Below are positions 1-10,411 of a DNA stretch of 30,887 nucleotides, piece by piece. The notes under the pieces are model-generated. The model saw only the letters and a list, made by a program, of their open reading frames with translations. It did no database searches and had not been told where the DNA came from. Within the stretch, counting starts at the first letter, position 1. The number at the start of each line of letters is the position of its first letter. The DNA is from a virus: positions 1-30,887 of the IMG/VR virus record IMGVR_UViG_3300043568_001631; one strand, written 5' to 3'. The translations under genes and the position numbers were made by a program.

Positions 1-1213
1 AAACGATTTTTGGCTCTTTATTCATATTTAAACCTGGACCAGATGTATATACACCTGTGTGTGCTTTAAATCTTTTACCCACCAAATCAGCTTGTGCCTC
101 AGCAAGACTATTATAAACAAAAGAACCATTCCATTTAATGTCAACATTATAATAGTCTCCTGCAGGTGTATTTAATACGTCTAACCAAGTTTGATCTCCT
201 AAATTTTTATTTTGGTATAAGTCTAAATAAACTCTTGGCCAAAAAGCACCTCCAAGAGTTAAAGCGGAAATGTCTTTAAATTTACAAGACACTGTATTTA
301 CATTTATAGCAGTAACTTCTACAATTTGGCATTCTCTAATACCTAAACTTCCACAGTTATCGTTATAAAAGATTACTGTAGGTGAAGTAACTCCTAACGT
401 ACTTGTTATTACATTAGGAATTACAGTTTGCCATCCAGCTTGTGTACCTGGATCAATTATTTTAACATATTGGATTTCTCCTAATGAATTTAGCTTTGCT
501 TGTACGTTGCCATTAAAATTAAAAGTATTTCCACATATTGTTGTTATACCACCGTTATATGAATTATCTTCTGACCTAAATGTAAAGTTATACTTAACTG
601 CTTTATTTGTGGGATCTTCCCATGTAAATAAAATTTTACCATCACTTCTAACTGATGATAATAAGTTTATAGGAGCTTCATCATCTTTTTCAACAAAAAC
701 TCTTCTATCAGTATAAAAACCAACATCACCGCTAGCTAAAACCCCTTGTGGTAATTTATCAGTAAGACCTTCAGAAAATGCACACGATAACGTATATGTA
801 TATTCAATAACTGGTGCATTAGTTGAGTTTAGACTTATGTTGGAAATTGCAATGACTGAACCTTTTACCCAATCAAAGTCATATATAGATTCATTCTTTA
901 AAACAAATGTATCTCCTACTTTTATCAAGTTATTGCCAAACAAGCCTCCATATACACCATTATCTGTTACTTCATAAGTAACAGTAATTTGATAATAGTT
1001 ATTATTTCCTGTTTTAGTTTTGTTTGAAAAAATACTATTTACTGCACAATTATATACATCTACATAATCAGGGTCATTTATTTCTGATGTATACATATAT
1101 CCTTGATTTGGATCATTTACTGGAGTATTACCATCCTCAATAGGATTAACCCGTAAAGCCTCATCAAGATTTCTTTGAATGACTGAAATGCTATTTCTGT
1201 TATCTTGCTTCAT
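1..1213 (-). CDS. Baseplate/fibre-like structural protein, C-terminus outside window
   Basis: Open reading frame that starts at ATG 1213-1211 (MKQDNRNSISVIQRN) and stays open for about 404 codons to the window edge, so the C-terminus is missing. The start overlaps the end of the 2286-aa gene by 14 bases, which suggests translational coupling. The product is rich in Asn, Thr, Gly and Tyr with beta-strand-like spacing. Around residues 188-215 it has a fibronectin-III-like stretch (APINLLSSVRSDGKILFTWE). Composition and position directly after the wedge genes suggest a baseplate-peripheral or fibre protein. No catalytic motif was recognised. The existence of the gene is well supported; its role is inferred from context. 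Confidence 0.75.
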   Translation of the reverse strand, partial: MKQDNRNSISVIQRNLDEALRVNPIEDGNTPVNDPNQGYMYTSEINDPDYVDVYNCAVNSIFSNKTKTGNNNYYQITVTYEVTDNGVYGGLFGNNLIKVGDTFVLKNESIYDFDWVKGSVIAISNISLNSTNAPVIEYTYTLSCAFSEGLTDKLPQGVLASGDVGFYTDRRVFVEKDDEAPINLLSSVRSDGKILFTWEDPTNKAVKYNFTFRSEDNSYNGGITTICGNTFNFNGNVQAKLNSLGEIQYVKIIDPGTQAGWQTVIPNVITSTLGVTSPTVIFYNDNCGSLGIRECQIVEVTAINVNTVSCKFKDISALTLGGAFWPRVYLDLYQNKNLGDQTWLDVLNTPAGDYYNVDIKWNGSFVYNSLAEAQADLVGKRFKAHTGVYTSGPGLNMNKEPKIV

Positions 1214-4200
1214 ATACGTTTAAGAATGACTTTTTAGTTTCAGTTTTTTGATTGCCGTTAGTATCTGTAATGGTTAATTCAACATCAAACGCACCTGTGT
1301 AATCAAATGTCCATAACATTCGGCTATCTACAGTTTCAGCAAGTATAGTATTGCCATCTTTTAATTTCCAACGATAGCCTGTCTTACCAACCATATCACT
1401 TGCTTCAGCAGATAACATTACAGAGCTTCCAGATGGAATCTTAGTTCCATATTTTCCAATTCGTGTTTCGTCCCATGTATATGATCCGCTAATAGCTCTT
1501 ACATAAGGTAATCTTTCAGATTGAGATTTTGCATTTAAGTAATTGCTAAACACTGGATCATTGGTATATGAATATGCATACGGTAAAGTATCTGCTGGGT
1601 ACCATCCGTTAACACCCCAAGGAGACGTACCTAAACCTATATAAGTTTGTGCATAACGATATTTAGACAAGAAATCTTGAAGACCGTATTCAAATGAGCC
1701 TACTCTATTAGTACCAAATCCAAACCACTGATAGAAGTTATTCATAGGGTATGTATGTCCTATTGTTGTGCTAACCGTTGTTTTTGGATTTTGCGGCGGT
1801 AAGAATGTTACACCATTTGTTCCTACAAGATATCCTAAGTTATCACCGCTTGGGTTTGTTGCAAACGCAAAAATCTGAATATCATTTTGTGTTAATCCGT
1901 TGGATAAGAAAGGTATTGTAATAGTAACATTAGGAAGAGTTATTTGTTCAATATCAAAACTACCATTAGTTACATTACCACTTAAAGGCTGGCTAAGAAT
2001 AATTTCACGAACCATTCCACTTACTGTAAAAATTTGTAAAACTTTTGCAGGAATTGCTGGAGCAACAGGTAAGTTAATACCAGTCACTACTTCACCAACT
2101 CTAATTACTCCTTCATGTAAACCTTGAATGCTTGTTAAACGATAACTTCCATTTACACCATTTGCAATAAAACTACCTTTCTTAGGAATATTTTTATTTA
2201 CGTATGTTACATTGTAATTTGTTAATAGCGGATCTATTGGAAATGCTGGTGAAACCGAAGTTACTTTTGTAGCAGGTTCAACAAGAGGAGAATATAAAAC
2301 GTCACCGTTTGTAATTGCTACACTACTTTCATAAAATACACCATTAGGTACAAGATAAGTGTTTATCTTAGTTTTTCCTACGTATTGGAATCCGCCAGTT
2401 AATGCAGTAAAATAGTTATCATCAACGTAGTTTGCGTCAATATACAATAAAGAATTATTCGTTGCGCTATACAATCCATAGTTAAATTTACTAATTCCTG
2501 AGTTATCAGAATTATTTAGTTCCCACAGTGCTTGAGCAAACTTTTCTGAATCACTCATTCCTCCAATTATTCCAGTAAAGTTAAATGTAGGTAATTCATT
2601 AAACTTAATACCGCCATTTGTGTCAACTGTATCAATTACATATCCACACCAAAGATTATCAACATAATCAAGTGTATCATATGTATTTCCGCAAAAAGTG
2701 TCCCATGTTAATTCTTCATAGTTTTCCCAATCTTGAACTCGCGTTCCTAAATGTCTTTCTGCGTAATCTTCGTCAAATCCTTGTTGGCATGCGTGAAAGT
2801 ATGTATCACTTCTATAAAGCTCAAGATTATTATCATCAAGAGTTAATAGAGTTCCAGCTCCACCTTTCCAAGTACCAGTGTTTAGGATTTTCATTGAATA
2901 ACTATTTCCAACAATACCATGATCATAAAACCAATTACGATTATCAGCTTCATAAATAAGTCCAAAGTTAGTTGCATTTGTAAATGAACCTGCTGGTGGA
3001 AATGAATTATAGTCAGGTATGATAGTTAAATCTGTATTAAAATCTTGGGCCCAACGTTGACGAGTTGTAAAATCATCATATTCATATTCTAAGTAAATAG
3101 AATTACTATTATTATAGAATGTATTAAGTTGAGCATTTAGTTCATTTAATTCGCCTCCACTTAAACCTATAACATCTATCACATAATAGTCGGTTTGCCA
3201 CTCATTATATGTAGGGCTAAGTGTACTTGTATTTAAGTAAGCATGTTTAGTTCTAAACACCTGTGTATAAATCTCTTGAGCGCCATCATAAACGTATAAA
3301 CGTATTCTTGTAAAACCTGGACGAATTTCATCTATAGGATTACAGGTTAACTGTTTAGTGTTTAAAACAATTTGCCCAATATGATCACTTTTTTCTGGAT
3401 CGTCTGGTGTTGTGTTTATATACATCCAAGCGGATTCAGAAACTGTGTTATTTACAGTTATTGTGATATCATTAGCAGTTAATGGAACTCCACCAATTGC
3501 TGCTGCACTAATTAATATAGTTTCAGAAATAGCAAATCCATTTCCACCATTTGCTAATGTAATTGTGTAATTTCCAAAAGCATCTATATCAATGTTCCAC
3601 ATAGAGTTTACTCCACCACCTGATGCAGAAGTCTGTGGTACATTAGTAAAAGATGCAGGACCTGGCGCACCAAACCCTGTAAAAGTAAATCCAAGAGGAT
3701 CTACTGCTGTTACATTATTTGACCAATTAAGATTTCCGTTTAAGTAATTGTTATCTCTTACTTTATAAATTCTTCCGTAAGCACCTTTCTTATTTAATAC
3801 AGTACTTCCTGCAGCTCCGGCAATTTCAAAAATATCTTGTGAATCTTTACTACGAATAACATTTCTACGAGATATAGGAGTAGATCCTTCTTTAGTTAAA
3901 ACAAGAAATTCACCTGTTTTAAAACCAGTTGGATTAGTAGCCTCGTCGTAAATCTGATTTCCGTTTACAGCAACTGTTCCTTCAATTTCTCGAAGAACTT
4001 CCCATGTTCCAAAGCTTGCGATAAACGCTTGTGGTGGTTTAGTTGCAAGCTCTATTGATGTTTGTCCAGGAACTGAATAATCAGCTGATAAAATTTCTAA
4101 TTGATATATGACTCCATCTCTACGAAGGTAAATCCAATCAGTTGGATCGTATGAAGGATCCAATGGTTGTCTAACTATTTGACCTGCAACAGTAATTGTA

Positions 4201-7200
4201 GGATTAACTGATGGAAATGCAGATGCATTATCAGAATAGCTTAACACAACTCCCTCTGCAAGATCTCGAGAAGATATTTGAAGGACCTCGATTTCATTAC
4301 ATGGTGGGAACGATGGATTATTAACATCTGATAAATCAGTCACAACTAGGGTATCCCAGTTAATATCGCAGTCTATCCAACGTGTAGGATTAAAAGTTAT
4401 ATTTGTCCAACTGCTATTTGCGTTATCCCAATTATACTGAATAGGACTAGGTGCATCAAGTGGAACATTAGCTTGTATTTGCGCTGTCGATGGATTAAGA
4501 CCCGGTGACTGAATTTGTTCAAACTCATTCCAAGTATCTTTACAATCATCAACGTTTTTATTAATGAAAGCAAAATCTGCTTGAGGTACATAAACTTCAA
4601 CAGCATCACGTTTAATACTATTAGACTTACTGTTTGTTGTATCATATACATCAAGTTCTATAGTATATTTTCCAGTGTAAGGTAAAATTACAGTATGACT
4701 TATTAAATCATCAATACTATTTACACCTGATCTGTATTCGAAAACGCGAGTAGGGTCAGTAGGACTTGTTAATGAAGCTTTCCATTCCATTTGATAAAAA
4801 TCAGCTCTGCCTAAATCATTCCAAGTATACATAACAGTTGTATGTCCACCACTAGTGTTAACAAGAGGGTCGGACGTATATCCAAAACCACCAAATGTAA
4901 CACCTACACCTTGATGAATGTAAATCTTTTGACCAACTACTGCTGATGAATAAATTACGTTTGCATCATATTTTTCTAAATAGATATCATTACCTATGAT
5001 ATTACCTATAATCGTGCCTTCTGGAATACCAGCACCGGTTATGATTCTATTAATAGTAATTGCGGATAAACCGCCAGCAGGTATGTTTGGCGATACTGTA
5101 ATAAGATCGTTAGATCCACCCCAAGTACCAATGTTAGCTATTGTGTATTCTACAATGTTTAACTTGCCATCACGAATTTGCGAAGTAAAAGTTGCACCGT
5201 ATCCGCCGCCACCTGCACTTTTAATCATAGGAGAATAGTTATAACCGCTACCCGGATTAACAATTTCAACAGCAATTAAATTTCCACCAGCTCCAGGTAA
5301 AAGAGTGCCGTATGCTTTAAGTGTTGCATTATTACTACCTGTGAAAGTTAACCAAGGAAATGGTAATTCATCCCATGTAACATCAAATGAAGTATTTAAG
5401 TCAACGATTGCACCAATTGGAATATTGGCAGAATCACTGTATTTTTTAACACTTTCGCTATCACTAAAGTAACTAACAGGTGATGATGAATTTTTTGTAA
5501 CTACTAACGTTCCCGTTGGTGAAACAGCGCCCGGCGCGTTCCATAAGAACTGTATAGTAGGATAAACGCCGTAACGTAATCCTTTATCATATAAAGTAAC
5601 TTCTTCAACCTCAAATGAAATTTGCGAAGAATCAATTGTAAATCCAATTGCTCCTAAAGGAATTTCATATTGAAGACCAACTGGACGTAAAACTGTAGCT
5701 TGTGAAAACGTAGTTGGCAATGAACGATAGTTACTACCTTGTTGAGGGCCAGTATTTATAATGTAATCAGTAACACCTCCACCTAAATTAATACCAGCAA
5801 CTTCAATTCTTAATGGCACATCATATGTACCTCCTTGAAGAGTTATAATATCACCAACTTGATAGTTAATCCCAGAAATAGGTCCAGTAATTGCTATCGG
5901 TCCAACTGCTTCTCCGCGAACTTTACATTCACCTCTTGCTTGTTGTAAAGCAGATCCAGGAAAAGTAATTAATGGAATTTCTCCAAAGAATCCACTACCG
6001 CCATAAGTAATGATAACATCACTAATGTCGTATGAATCCGCATAAATAGATAATGAATCTGTAACTTCAGGAGTTAACAGACCACCATTTGCATTATAAG
6101 GTCTAAGATCCACAATTTGAGATCTCTGTGTATTTGTAAAGTTTAATCGTTTACCTGCATTAATTAAATGTCTATCATTTCTATCATTCCAAGTATTAAC
6201 TGCGTATCTTTCATAATAAACACCTTCACCAGTAATATCAACAATTCTTGTATTTAGTGGAAGGAATTTTTGTTTAAGATAGCCTTTAAGTGCAAATAAC
6301 TTGATTAAGACTTCTTCATTAGTATATGCAAAAGCATCTTCTGTTACAGGAATCCCAAATTCATCAACTTGAGCAGAATCTCTTACGATATCGTAAAAAA
6401 GTCCAAATAGATTTGATTTCTTATAATGTTTACTTGGTAGTAAACCAATTTGTTCTCCACTTACATTTTTATCTTTAAGTTGAAATGCAATAGGAACTTG
6501 TCTGTACTTGTTATAATAAGTATCATCAACATTTACATTTAACCAATATTCTTTAATTCTTATATCATAATATCCAAACCAATTAATGATATTAACTAAT
6601 CCTTTATAAGCACCAACATACGGCCAGATCTGATCTCCTTGAAGAAGCATCTCTTTACGTTTTTCATTAAGTAAAATGTAATTAGGATTATCTTCATTAA
6701 CGTCAGAATCTCTAAGTATAAGTTCTTGGTCTGTTGTAATATCACGACCTAAGTTTTCAAGCATAGAACCAAGACGCTCATCCTCGGCAACTACTTCACC
6801 TTCAATGTTTAATGAAAATAGAATAGTTTCTTTATTTACGTACGTTACATCAGCAATTTCAAGTTGTCCTGCGTACACACCTTCAACATCAGCTTGTAAT
6901 GCAAAATTAATCTGAAGTGGTGCTTTACGTAAATTAGGATCAAACACCTGACGACTAATTTCGCCGTTAGGTCCTAGATTATTAGATTGTTGAATAATAG
7001 CATCAGGCGATGAATATGGGTCAGATGAATCTAATGTAAATGCAATAGTTTGTGATTTCTTAATCGTTGGGTAATCTACACCATATTCTACTTCATATAA
7101 AAACCATTCAGGATCTGTTCCTGTTCTTATTCTTACCTCAAACTGTGGAATAGCTGCGTACGAAATTGGTACTACTGTTGTTGATATAAGTGTGTTAAAA

Positions 7201-8060
7201 GAAAACTTATACGGAAGTACTTGTGTAACTGAATAAGATCCAGCTAACGGTCCACCATAAACATTAATAGGAGACCCTACTTTTAAGTTATGCGGTATGT
7301 AAAAATCATATGTATTTGTTACACCTATACTTGTAGACGGATTACTTAAAGTAATTTCACCAAGTACTATGTTAATTTCTAATATAAGTGTGTTAGACGT
7401 TATTCCATTTCCTAATACTGTCATATTAGTAGATAACTGACTAATTACCACAGGACTAATTCCTGTAATAACAAAAGAGTTTACAGCTTTTACTATACCT
7501 GTAGATTGATAGTTTTCAACTTCCAACGTAGCAGAAGATCCGTTAGTCACAACACTTTGTACAGGTTGCGTGTAAAGATCAATTCTTGGTAAAACATATG
7601 AAGTGTCTCCATTTGAATCCAAGATTTTTTCAATCATGAAAATATTTTCAGATTCAATTAATCCTGCAGAAACAGGAGGAAGATAATATGAATTGTAAAT
7701 TGTGTTGGCAACAATCGGCCAACCTAGTGTGTTATACACTGAAGTTGGGTCTCCGGCAAAATTAAAAGAAGCAATTTCTCCTAACACAGTTAATCCTAAA
7801 CAAGCTGGATCACTATCCCATTTTTTATTAATGACAGGGCGAGTTTCAAAATTTACATAAGTATCTGAACTATAGTTTATACCCGGATTGACAATCTGTA
7901 CATACTGCATAGTTCCAGCATAATCAGTGTACACACGGATTTCACCACCTTGGCCTGCACCAGTAGGATCTATAACAGTTGCGGTAATAGGAAAAATCTC
8001 CGTAGAGTTAATGTTATTTCCGCTTTTGTTAAAAACTTTAAATTGTCTGTTTAATAACAT
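1200..8060 (-). CDS. Giant baseplate wedge/fibre protein (2286 aa) with PKD-like domains
   Basis: Very large structural protein. Around residues 430-620 there is a non-repetitive part with the motif INWFGYYDIRIKEYWLNVN. Its position directly downstream of the gp6-like gene suggests a gp7/gpI-like wedge component. The rest is beta-rich, with recurring segments of the type v-x-I-V-N-P-G-x-G-Y-x-x-x-P near residues 52, 700, 880, 945 and 1490. PKD-like immunoglobulin folds appear near residues 1080-1163 and at the C-terminus, about 2205-2282 (MLWTFDYTGAFDVELTITDT). The start overlaps the stop of the 89-aa gene by one base (TAATG). It is about twice the length of T4 gp7, so it probably combines a wedge module with peripheral or fibre modules. 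That wedge assignment is inference; a structural role is fairly secure. Confidence 0.65.
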   Translation of the reverse strand: MLLNRQFKVFNKSGNNINSTEIFPITATVIDPTGAGQGGEIRVYTDYAGTMQYVQIVNPGINYSSDTYVNFETRPVINKKWDSDPACLGLTVLGEIASFNFAGDPTSVYNTLGWPIVANTIYNSYYLPPVSAGLIESENIFMIEKILDSNGDTSYVLPRIDLYTQPVQSVVTNGSSATLEVENYQSTGIVKAVNSFVITGISPVVISQLSTNMTVLGNGITSNTLILEINIVLGEITLSNPSTSIGVTNTYDFYIPHNLKVGSPINVYGGPLAGSYSVTQVLPYKFSFNTLISTTVVPISYAAIPQFEVRIRTGTDPEWFLYEVEYGVDYPTIKKSQTIAFTLDSSDPYSSPDAIIQQSNNLGPNGEISRQVFDPNLRKAPLQINFALQADVEGVYAGQLEIADVTYVNKETILFSLNIEGEVVAEDERLGSMLENLGRDITTDQELILRDSDVNEDNPNYILLNEKRKEMLLQGDQIWPYVGAYKGLVNIINWFGYYDIRIKEYWLNVNVDDTYYNKYRQVPIAFQLKDKNVSGEQIGLLPSKHYKKSNLFGLFYDIVRDSAQVDEFGIPVTEDAFAYTNEEVLIKLFALKGYLKQKFLPLNTRIVDITGEGVYYERYAVNTWNDRNDRHLINAGKRLNFTNTQRSQIVDLRPYNANGGLLTPEVTDSLSIYADSYDISDVIITYGGSGFFGEIPLITFPGSALQQARGECKVRGEAVGPIAITGPISGINYQVGDIITLQGGTYDVPLRIEVAGINLGGGVTDYIINTGPQQGSNYRSLPTTFSQATVLRPVGLQYEIPLGAIGFTIDSSQISFEVEEVTLYDKGLRYGVYPTIQFLWNAPGAVSPTGTLVVTKNSSSPVSYFSDSESVKKYSDSANIPIGAIVDLNTSFDVTWDELPFPWLTFTGSNNATLKAYGTLLPGAGGNLIAVEIVNPGSGYNYSPMIKSAGGGGYGATFTSQIRDGKLNIVEYTIANIGTWGGSNDLITVSPNIPAGGLSAITINRIITGAGIPEGTIIGNIIGNDIYLEKYDANVIYSSAVVGQKIYIHQGVGVTFGGFGYTSDPLVNTSGGHTTVMYTWNDLGRADFYQMEWKASLTSPTDPTRVFEYRSGVNSIDDLISHTVILPYTGKYTIELDVYDTTNSKSNSIKRDAVEVYVPQADFAFINKNVDDCKDTWNEFEQIQSPGLNPSTAQIQANVPLDAPSPIQYNWDNANSSWTNITFNPTRWIDCDINWDTLVVTDLSDVNNPSFPPCNEIEVLQISSRDLAEGVVLSYSDNASAFPSVNPTITVAGQIVRQPLDPSYDPTDWIYLRRDGVIYQLEILSADYSVPGQTSIELATKPPQAFIASFGTWEVLREIEGTVAVNGNQIYDEATNPTGFKTGEFLVLTKEGSTPISRRNVIRSKDSQDIFEIAGAAGSTVLNKKGAYGRIYKVRDNNYLNGNLNWSNNVTAVDPLGFTFTGFGAPGPASFTNVPQTSASGGGVNSMWNIDIDAFGNYTITLANGGNGFAISETILISAAAIGGVPLTANDITITVNNTVSESAWMYINTTPDDPEKSDHIGQIVLNTKQLTCNPIDEIRPGFTRIRLYVYDGAQEIYTQVFRTKHAYLNTSTLSPTYNEWQTDYYVIDVIGLSGGELNELNAQLNTFYNNSNSIYLEYEYDDFTTRQRWAQDFNTDLTIIPDYNSFPPAGSFTNATNFGLIYEADNRNWFYDHGIVGNSYSMKILNTGTWKGGAGTLLTLDDNNLELYRSDTYFHACQQGFDEDYAERHLGTRVQDWENYEELTWDTFCGNTYDTLDYVDNLWCGYVIDTVDTNGGIKFNELPTFNFTGIIGGMSDSEKFAQALWELNNSDNSGISKFNYGLYSATNNSLLYIDANYVDDNYFTALTGGFQYVGKTKINTYLVPNGVFYESSVAITNGDVLYSPLVEPATKVTSVSPAFPIDPLLTNYNVTYVNKNIPKKGSFIANGVNGSYRLTSIQGLHEGVIRVGEVVTGINLPVAPAIPAKVLQIFTVSGMVREIILSQPLSGNVTNGSFDIEQITLPNVTITIPFLSNGLTQNDIQIFAFATNPSGDNLGYLVGTNGVTFLPPQNPKTTVSTTIGHTYPMNNFYQWFGFGTNRVGSFEYGLQDFLSKYRYAQTYIGLGTSPWGVNGWYPADTLPYAYSYTNDPVFSNYLNAKSQSERLPYVRAISGSYTWDETRIGKYGTKIPSGSSVMLSAEASDMVGKTGYRWKLKDGNTILAETVDSRMLWTFDYTGAFDVELTITDTNGNQKTETKKSFLNVYEAR

Positions 8061-8329
8061 TAGTTAAGATATTTGTAGTTTTTATCAACCGTGTAATTCA
8101 TAGCTTTTTTAATCATGCTTACTCGGTCAATCATATAAACCATCATTTTTTGAAGTTGGCTTAAGATCTCTTCTCTTTTAGGATCTGACAGTAAATAAGT
8201 AGAAACAGACTTTCTAAACAAGTTATTTCTCCAGTCATACCCAGTATTTTTTAAATCATCTTGAATATGTATCATATATTGGTAATAGCTCTCTCGAGTT
8301 AAATACTTACCTTCTCTTGGTTCTGCCAT
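8060..8329 (-). CDS. Small protein in baseplate operon (89 aa), unrecognised
   Basis: Small, charged, mostly helical protein (MAEPREGKYLTRESYYQYM...), rich in Tyr, Lys and Met, with no signal peptide or membrane segment. It sits tightly between the gp6-like gene (1-base gap) and the giant wedge gene (1-base overlap), so it is co-translated with baseplate wedge proteins. It could be a small wedge subunit or an assembly factor. I do not recognise a family. Confidence 0.7.
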   Translation of the reverse strand: MAEPREGKYLTRESYYQYMIHIQDDLKNTGYDWRNNLFRKSVSTYLLSDPKREEILSQLQKMMVYMIDRVSMIKKAMNYTVDKNYKYLN

Positions 8330-8330
8330 C

Positions 8331-10022
8331 TTACGTATTTTTTATTGCATCAATGTTAATGCGGTGAAGTTCCATGTTTAATGTGTTTTCTGAATCTTTA
8401 CCGAATACCACGTTTATGCTTCCAGGTTTAGAAGCATCTGTTGAATCATAATATGTAAAACCTGTACGATCATTCCAACCTCCACGAATAAGCGCATATT
8501 CACCACGGCCAATAAGTACATCTCCATATTCATCAAGACCTTTAGGTGCAGCCTCAGCATTGGCAGGATCTGACTTAAATACTTCATTTTCTTCGCATAC
8601 AAACCAAACATTAACAGAGTCAACTCCAGCTACACTTTCAATGATAGAAACTAAATCAGATTTTGGAATCTTGTCTCTACGGCGATTCTTTAAAAAGTAA
8701 TCCGAACATTTTGAAACTATAGATTGACGAATAACATCTTTGCTGTATCCTTCAAAAGAACGAACACTAATGTTTACTACATATTTCTTAACAATAGGAT
8801 CAACAATCTTAACAACCGTTGTTAGAATTTTTTGACCGCTTTGTTCTATAAGATCATATATCTTATTCTTTTCTTCTGTTGATAATAAGAATAGATTAAG
8901 AGGTGTGCTAAAATAATCAGCATTAGAAGGTTTACGTTTATTTACATCAGGTATAAGGAATAGATAAACTACATTATCATCGGTAAGATCATTATCGCTG
9001 AAAGAACTAAACGCATCAATTACGCTAAACATATTAAACTTCTCTAAGAAGTACACATAGTTATCCGCATTTGCCAAGACATACGCACGACTTGTTTTAG
9101 GCGCAAGTATACGAGTTAAATAAACGGGTTCACTATCAGCACCAAAGTTAATAGGCAGACCAACTCTTACATTTAAGGCAGTATTAAGATCTACAGTGTC
9201 ACCTGCTAAATCAAATCCATCATCAGTAAATGAAAACTTAGGTTGGTTATTGTCAAAAATATTTCCAGCATTTCCAGCATTGGTTAAATACTCAATTCTA
9301 ATAGTAGAACCTAATGCAGGAATACTTCCAAAGTATGAATTACCAAAGTAAGCATCAAGACCACCGTTAATACCTGTCTTAACAACTACGCCTTTTGCTT
9401 CATACGGAATATCATAAATAGAATCATAAACTTTCCATTTTTCATTATTCACATAAATGTTGACAAATCCGTTGTCAACTTGATAACCTTTTTTAGGATT
9501 AACGGAATATGATTGTAAAGGTAAACCAGTCCCAGTTACTTGTTGAGACTCAACTTCACCTTGGAACAGTTTAACTTCAATAGATTTTTTAGCAACAAGT
9601 TCAAGACGAGTTTCTTCAGTGTTTAAAACTATAAGATAAGGTAATCCTGTGGCAGTATTAACCATTCTTGTGTAATTTGGTATAATTACAGTATTCCCGT
9701 ACATATCAATTTGTTCACCACTATAAGATAAGATAAGAGTACCGTTTGCTGATATAGCACGAGTAGGGTTGTGACCAGCAATTCTGGCTAAACTTTTAAT
9801 AGAAATATCACGAGTAGCTGTATAGATATTAAGTTCAGTAATACTGTCTTCAATATAGTACAAAATAAGTTTACCCATATCAAGAACCACGGACAGTATT
9901 TGACCATACGCACTTGCTGGACTGAATACTTCAGCTGATTGTTGAAATGTACTTGTAAGATACTCCCTAACATCAGAATACATCTGACTAAAGGATATCC
10001 TATTGACTTTAAATATTTCCAT
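8331..10022 (-). CDS. Baseplate wedge protein, gp6 / baseplate J-like
   Basis: 563-aa protein whose N-terminal 100 residues look like T4 gp6/baseplate J. The pattern is F-x-P-A-S-x-Y-G-Q-I-L, then ILYYIEDSITELNIYTATRD, then SIKSLARIAGHNPTRAISA. A beta-rich middle follows, and then an alpha/beta C-terminal region (TTVVKIVDPIVKKYVVNISV). In this family the protein dimerises and forms the iris around the tail hub, joining wedges. The gene lies 10 bases after the gp25-like gene, the usual gp25-gp6 (W-J) order of contractile tails, which strengthens the call. Length is within the normal range for J-like proteins and slightly shorter than T4 gp6 (660 aa). Confidence 0.8.
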   Translation of the reverse strand: MEIFKVNRISFSQMYSDVREYLTSTFQQSAEVFSPASAYGQILSVVLDMGKLILYYIEDSITELNIYTATRDISIKSLARIAGHNPTRAISANGTLILSYSGEQIDMYGNTVIIPNYTRMVNTATGLPYLIVLNTEETRLELVAKKSIEVKLFQGEVESQQVTGTGLPLQSYSVNPKKGYQVDNGFVNIYVNNEKWKVYDSIYDIPYEAKGVVVKTGINGGLDAYFGNSYFGSIPALGSTIRIEYLTNAGNAGNIFDNNQPKFSFTDDGFDLAGDTVDLNTALNVRVGLPINFGADSEPVYLTRILAPKTSRAYVLANADNYVYFLEKFNMFSVIDAFSSFSDNDLTDDNVVYLFLIPDVNKRKPSNADYFSTPLNLFLLSTEEKNKIYDLIEQSGQKILTTVVKIVDPIVKKYVVNISVRSFEGYSKDVIRQSIVSKCSDYFLKNRRRDKIPKSDLVSIIESVAGVDSVNVWFVCEENEVFKSDPANAEAAPKGLDEYGDVLIGRGEYALIRGGWNDRTGFTYYDSTDASKPGSINVVFGKDSENTLNMELHRINIDAIKNT

Positions 10023-10032
10023 TTATATCTGC

Positions 10033-10395
10033 TTATTTTGCGAGGACGCCAATGAATTTGGATCCATCTATGTATATATCAATGAAACATAAATCCCTCA
10101 CTTCCCCAGGTTGAAAGTTCACAGAAATTTCTACATTGTATTTTCCAGCCTCAGGAACAAAAGCAGCAAGTTGACCATAAAATGTATTTTGTAATTGTGC
10201 AGTATTAACATTAAGATCAAATAAATATTCTTCAAGACTTAATCCTAAATTAGGAGACCCAAGAACTTCACCTTTTTGTGTAAAAATGATCATACGAATT
10301 TTAGTTAGAAGTGCTTCTAACTCACTACCAGTTTCTAATTGAAATGGTTGGTAACTTGGATCATTTATATTTCTACAGTATATTTCTCTTAACAT
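10033..10395 (-). CDS. Baseplate wedge protein, gp25 / GPW family
   Basis: 120-aa protein matching the size of gp25/GPW proteins. The family layout is visible: an N-terminal helix (ELEALLTKIRMIIFTQKGE), the G-E-V-L-G-S-P-N-L-G-L-S-L turn, a helix, and two final beta strands (KYNVEISVNFQPGEV and DLCFIDIYIDG). In contractile tails gp25 links the wedge to the first sheath ring. The usual E-P-R-like triad that sits near E-V-L is not intact here, because the segment reads GEVLGSPNLG. The gp6-like gene follows directly. Confidence 0.82.
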   Translation of the reverse strand: MLREIYCRNINDPSYQPFQLETGSELEALLTKIRMIIFTQKGEVLGSPNLGLSLEEYLFDLNVNTAQLQNTFYGQLAAFVPEAGKYNVEISVNFQPGEVRDLCFIDIYIDGSKFIGVLAK

Positions 10396-10411
10396 TTATT
10401 AATGAGGTAAA

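Noticed and set aside
507-5238. Plus-strand open frames such as 507-716, 1900-2127, 2618-2959 and 4996-5238
   Set aside because: They lie opposite long, well-supported minus-strand structural genes, have odd composition, and show no leader or family motif.
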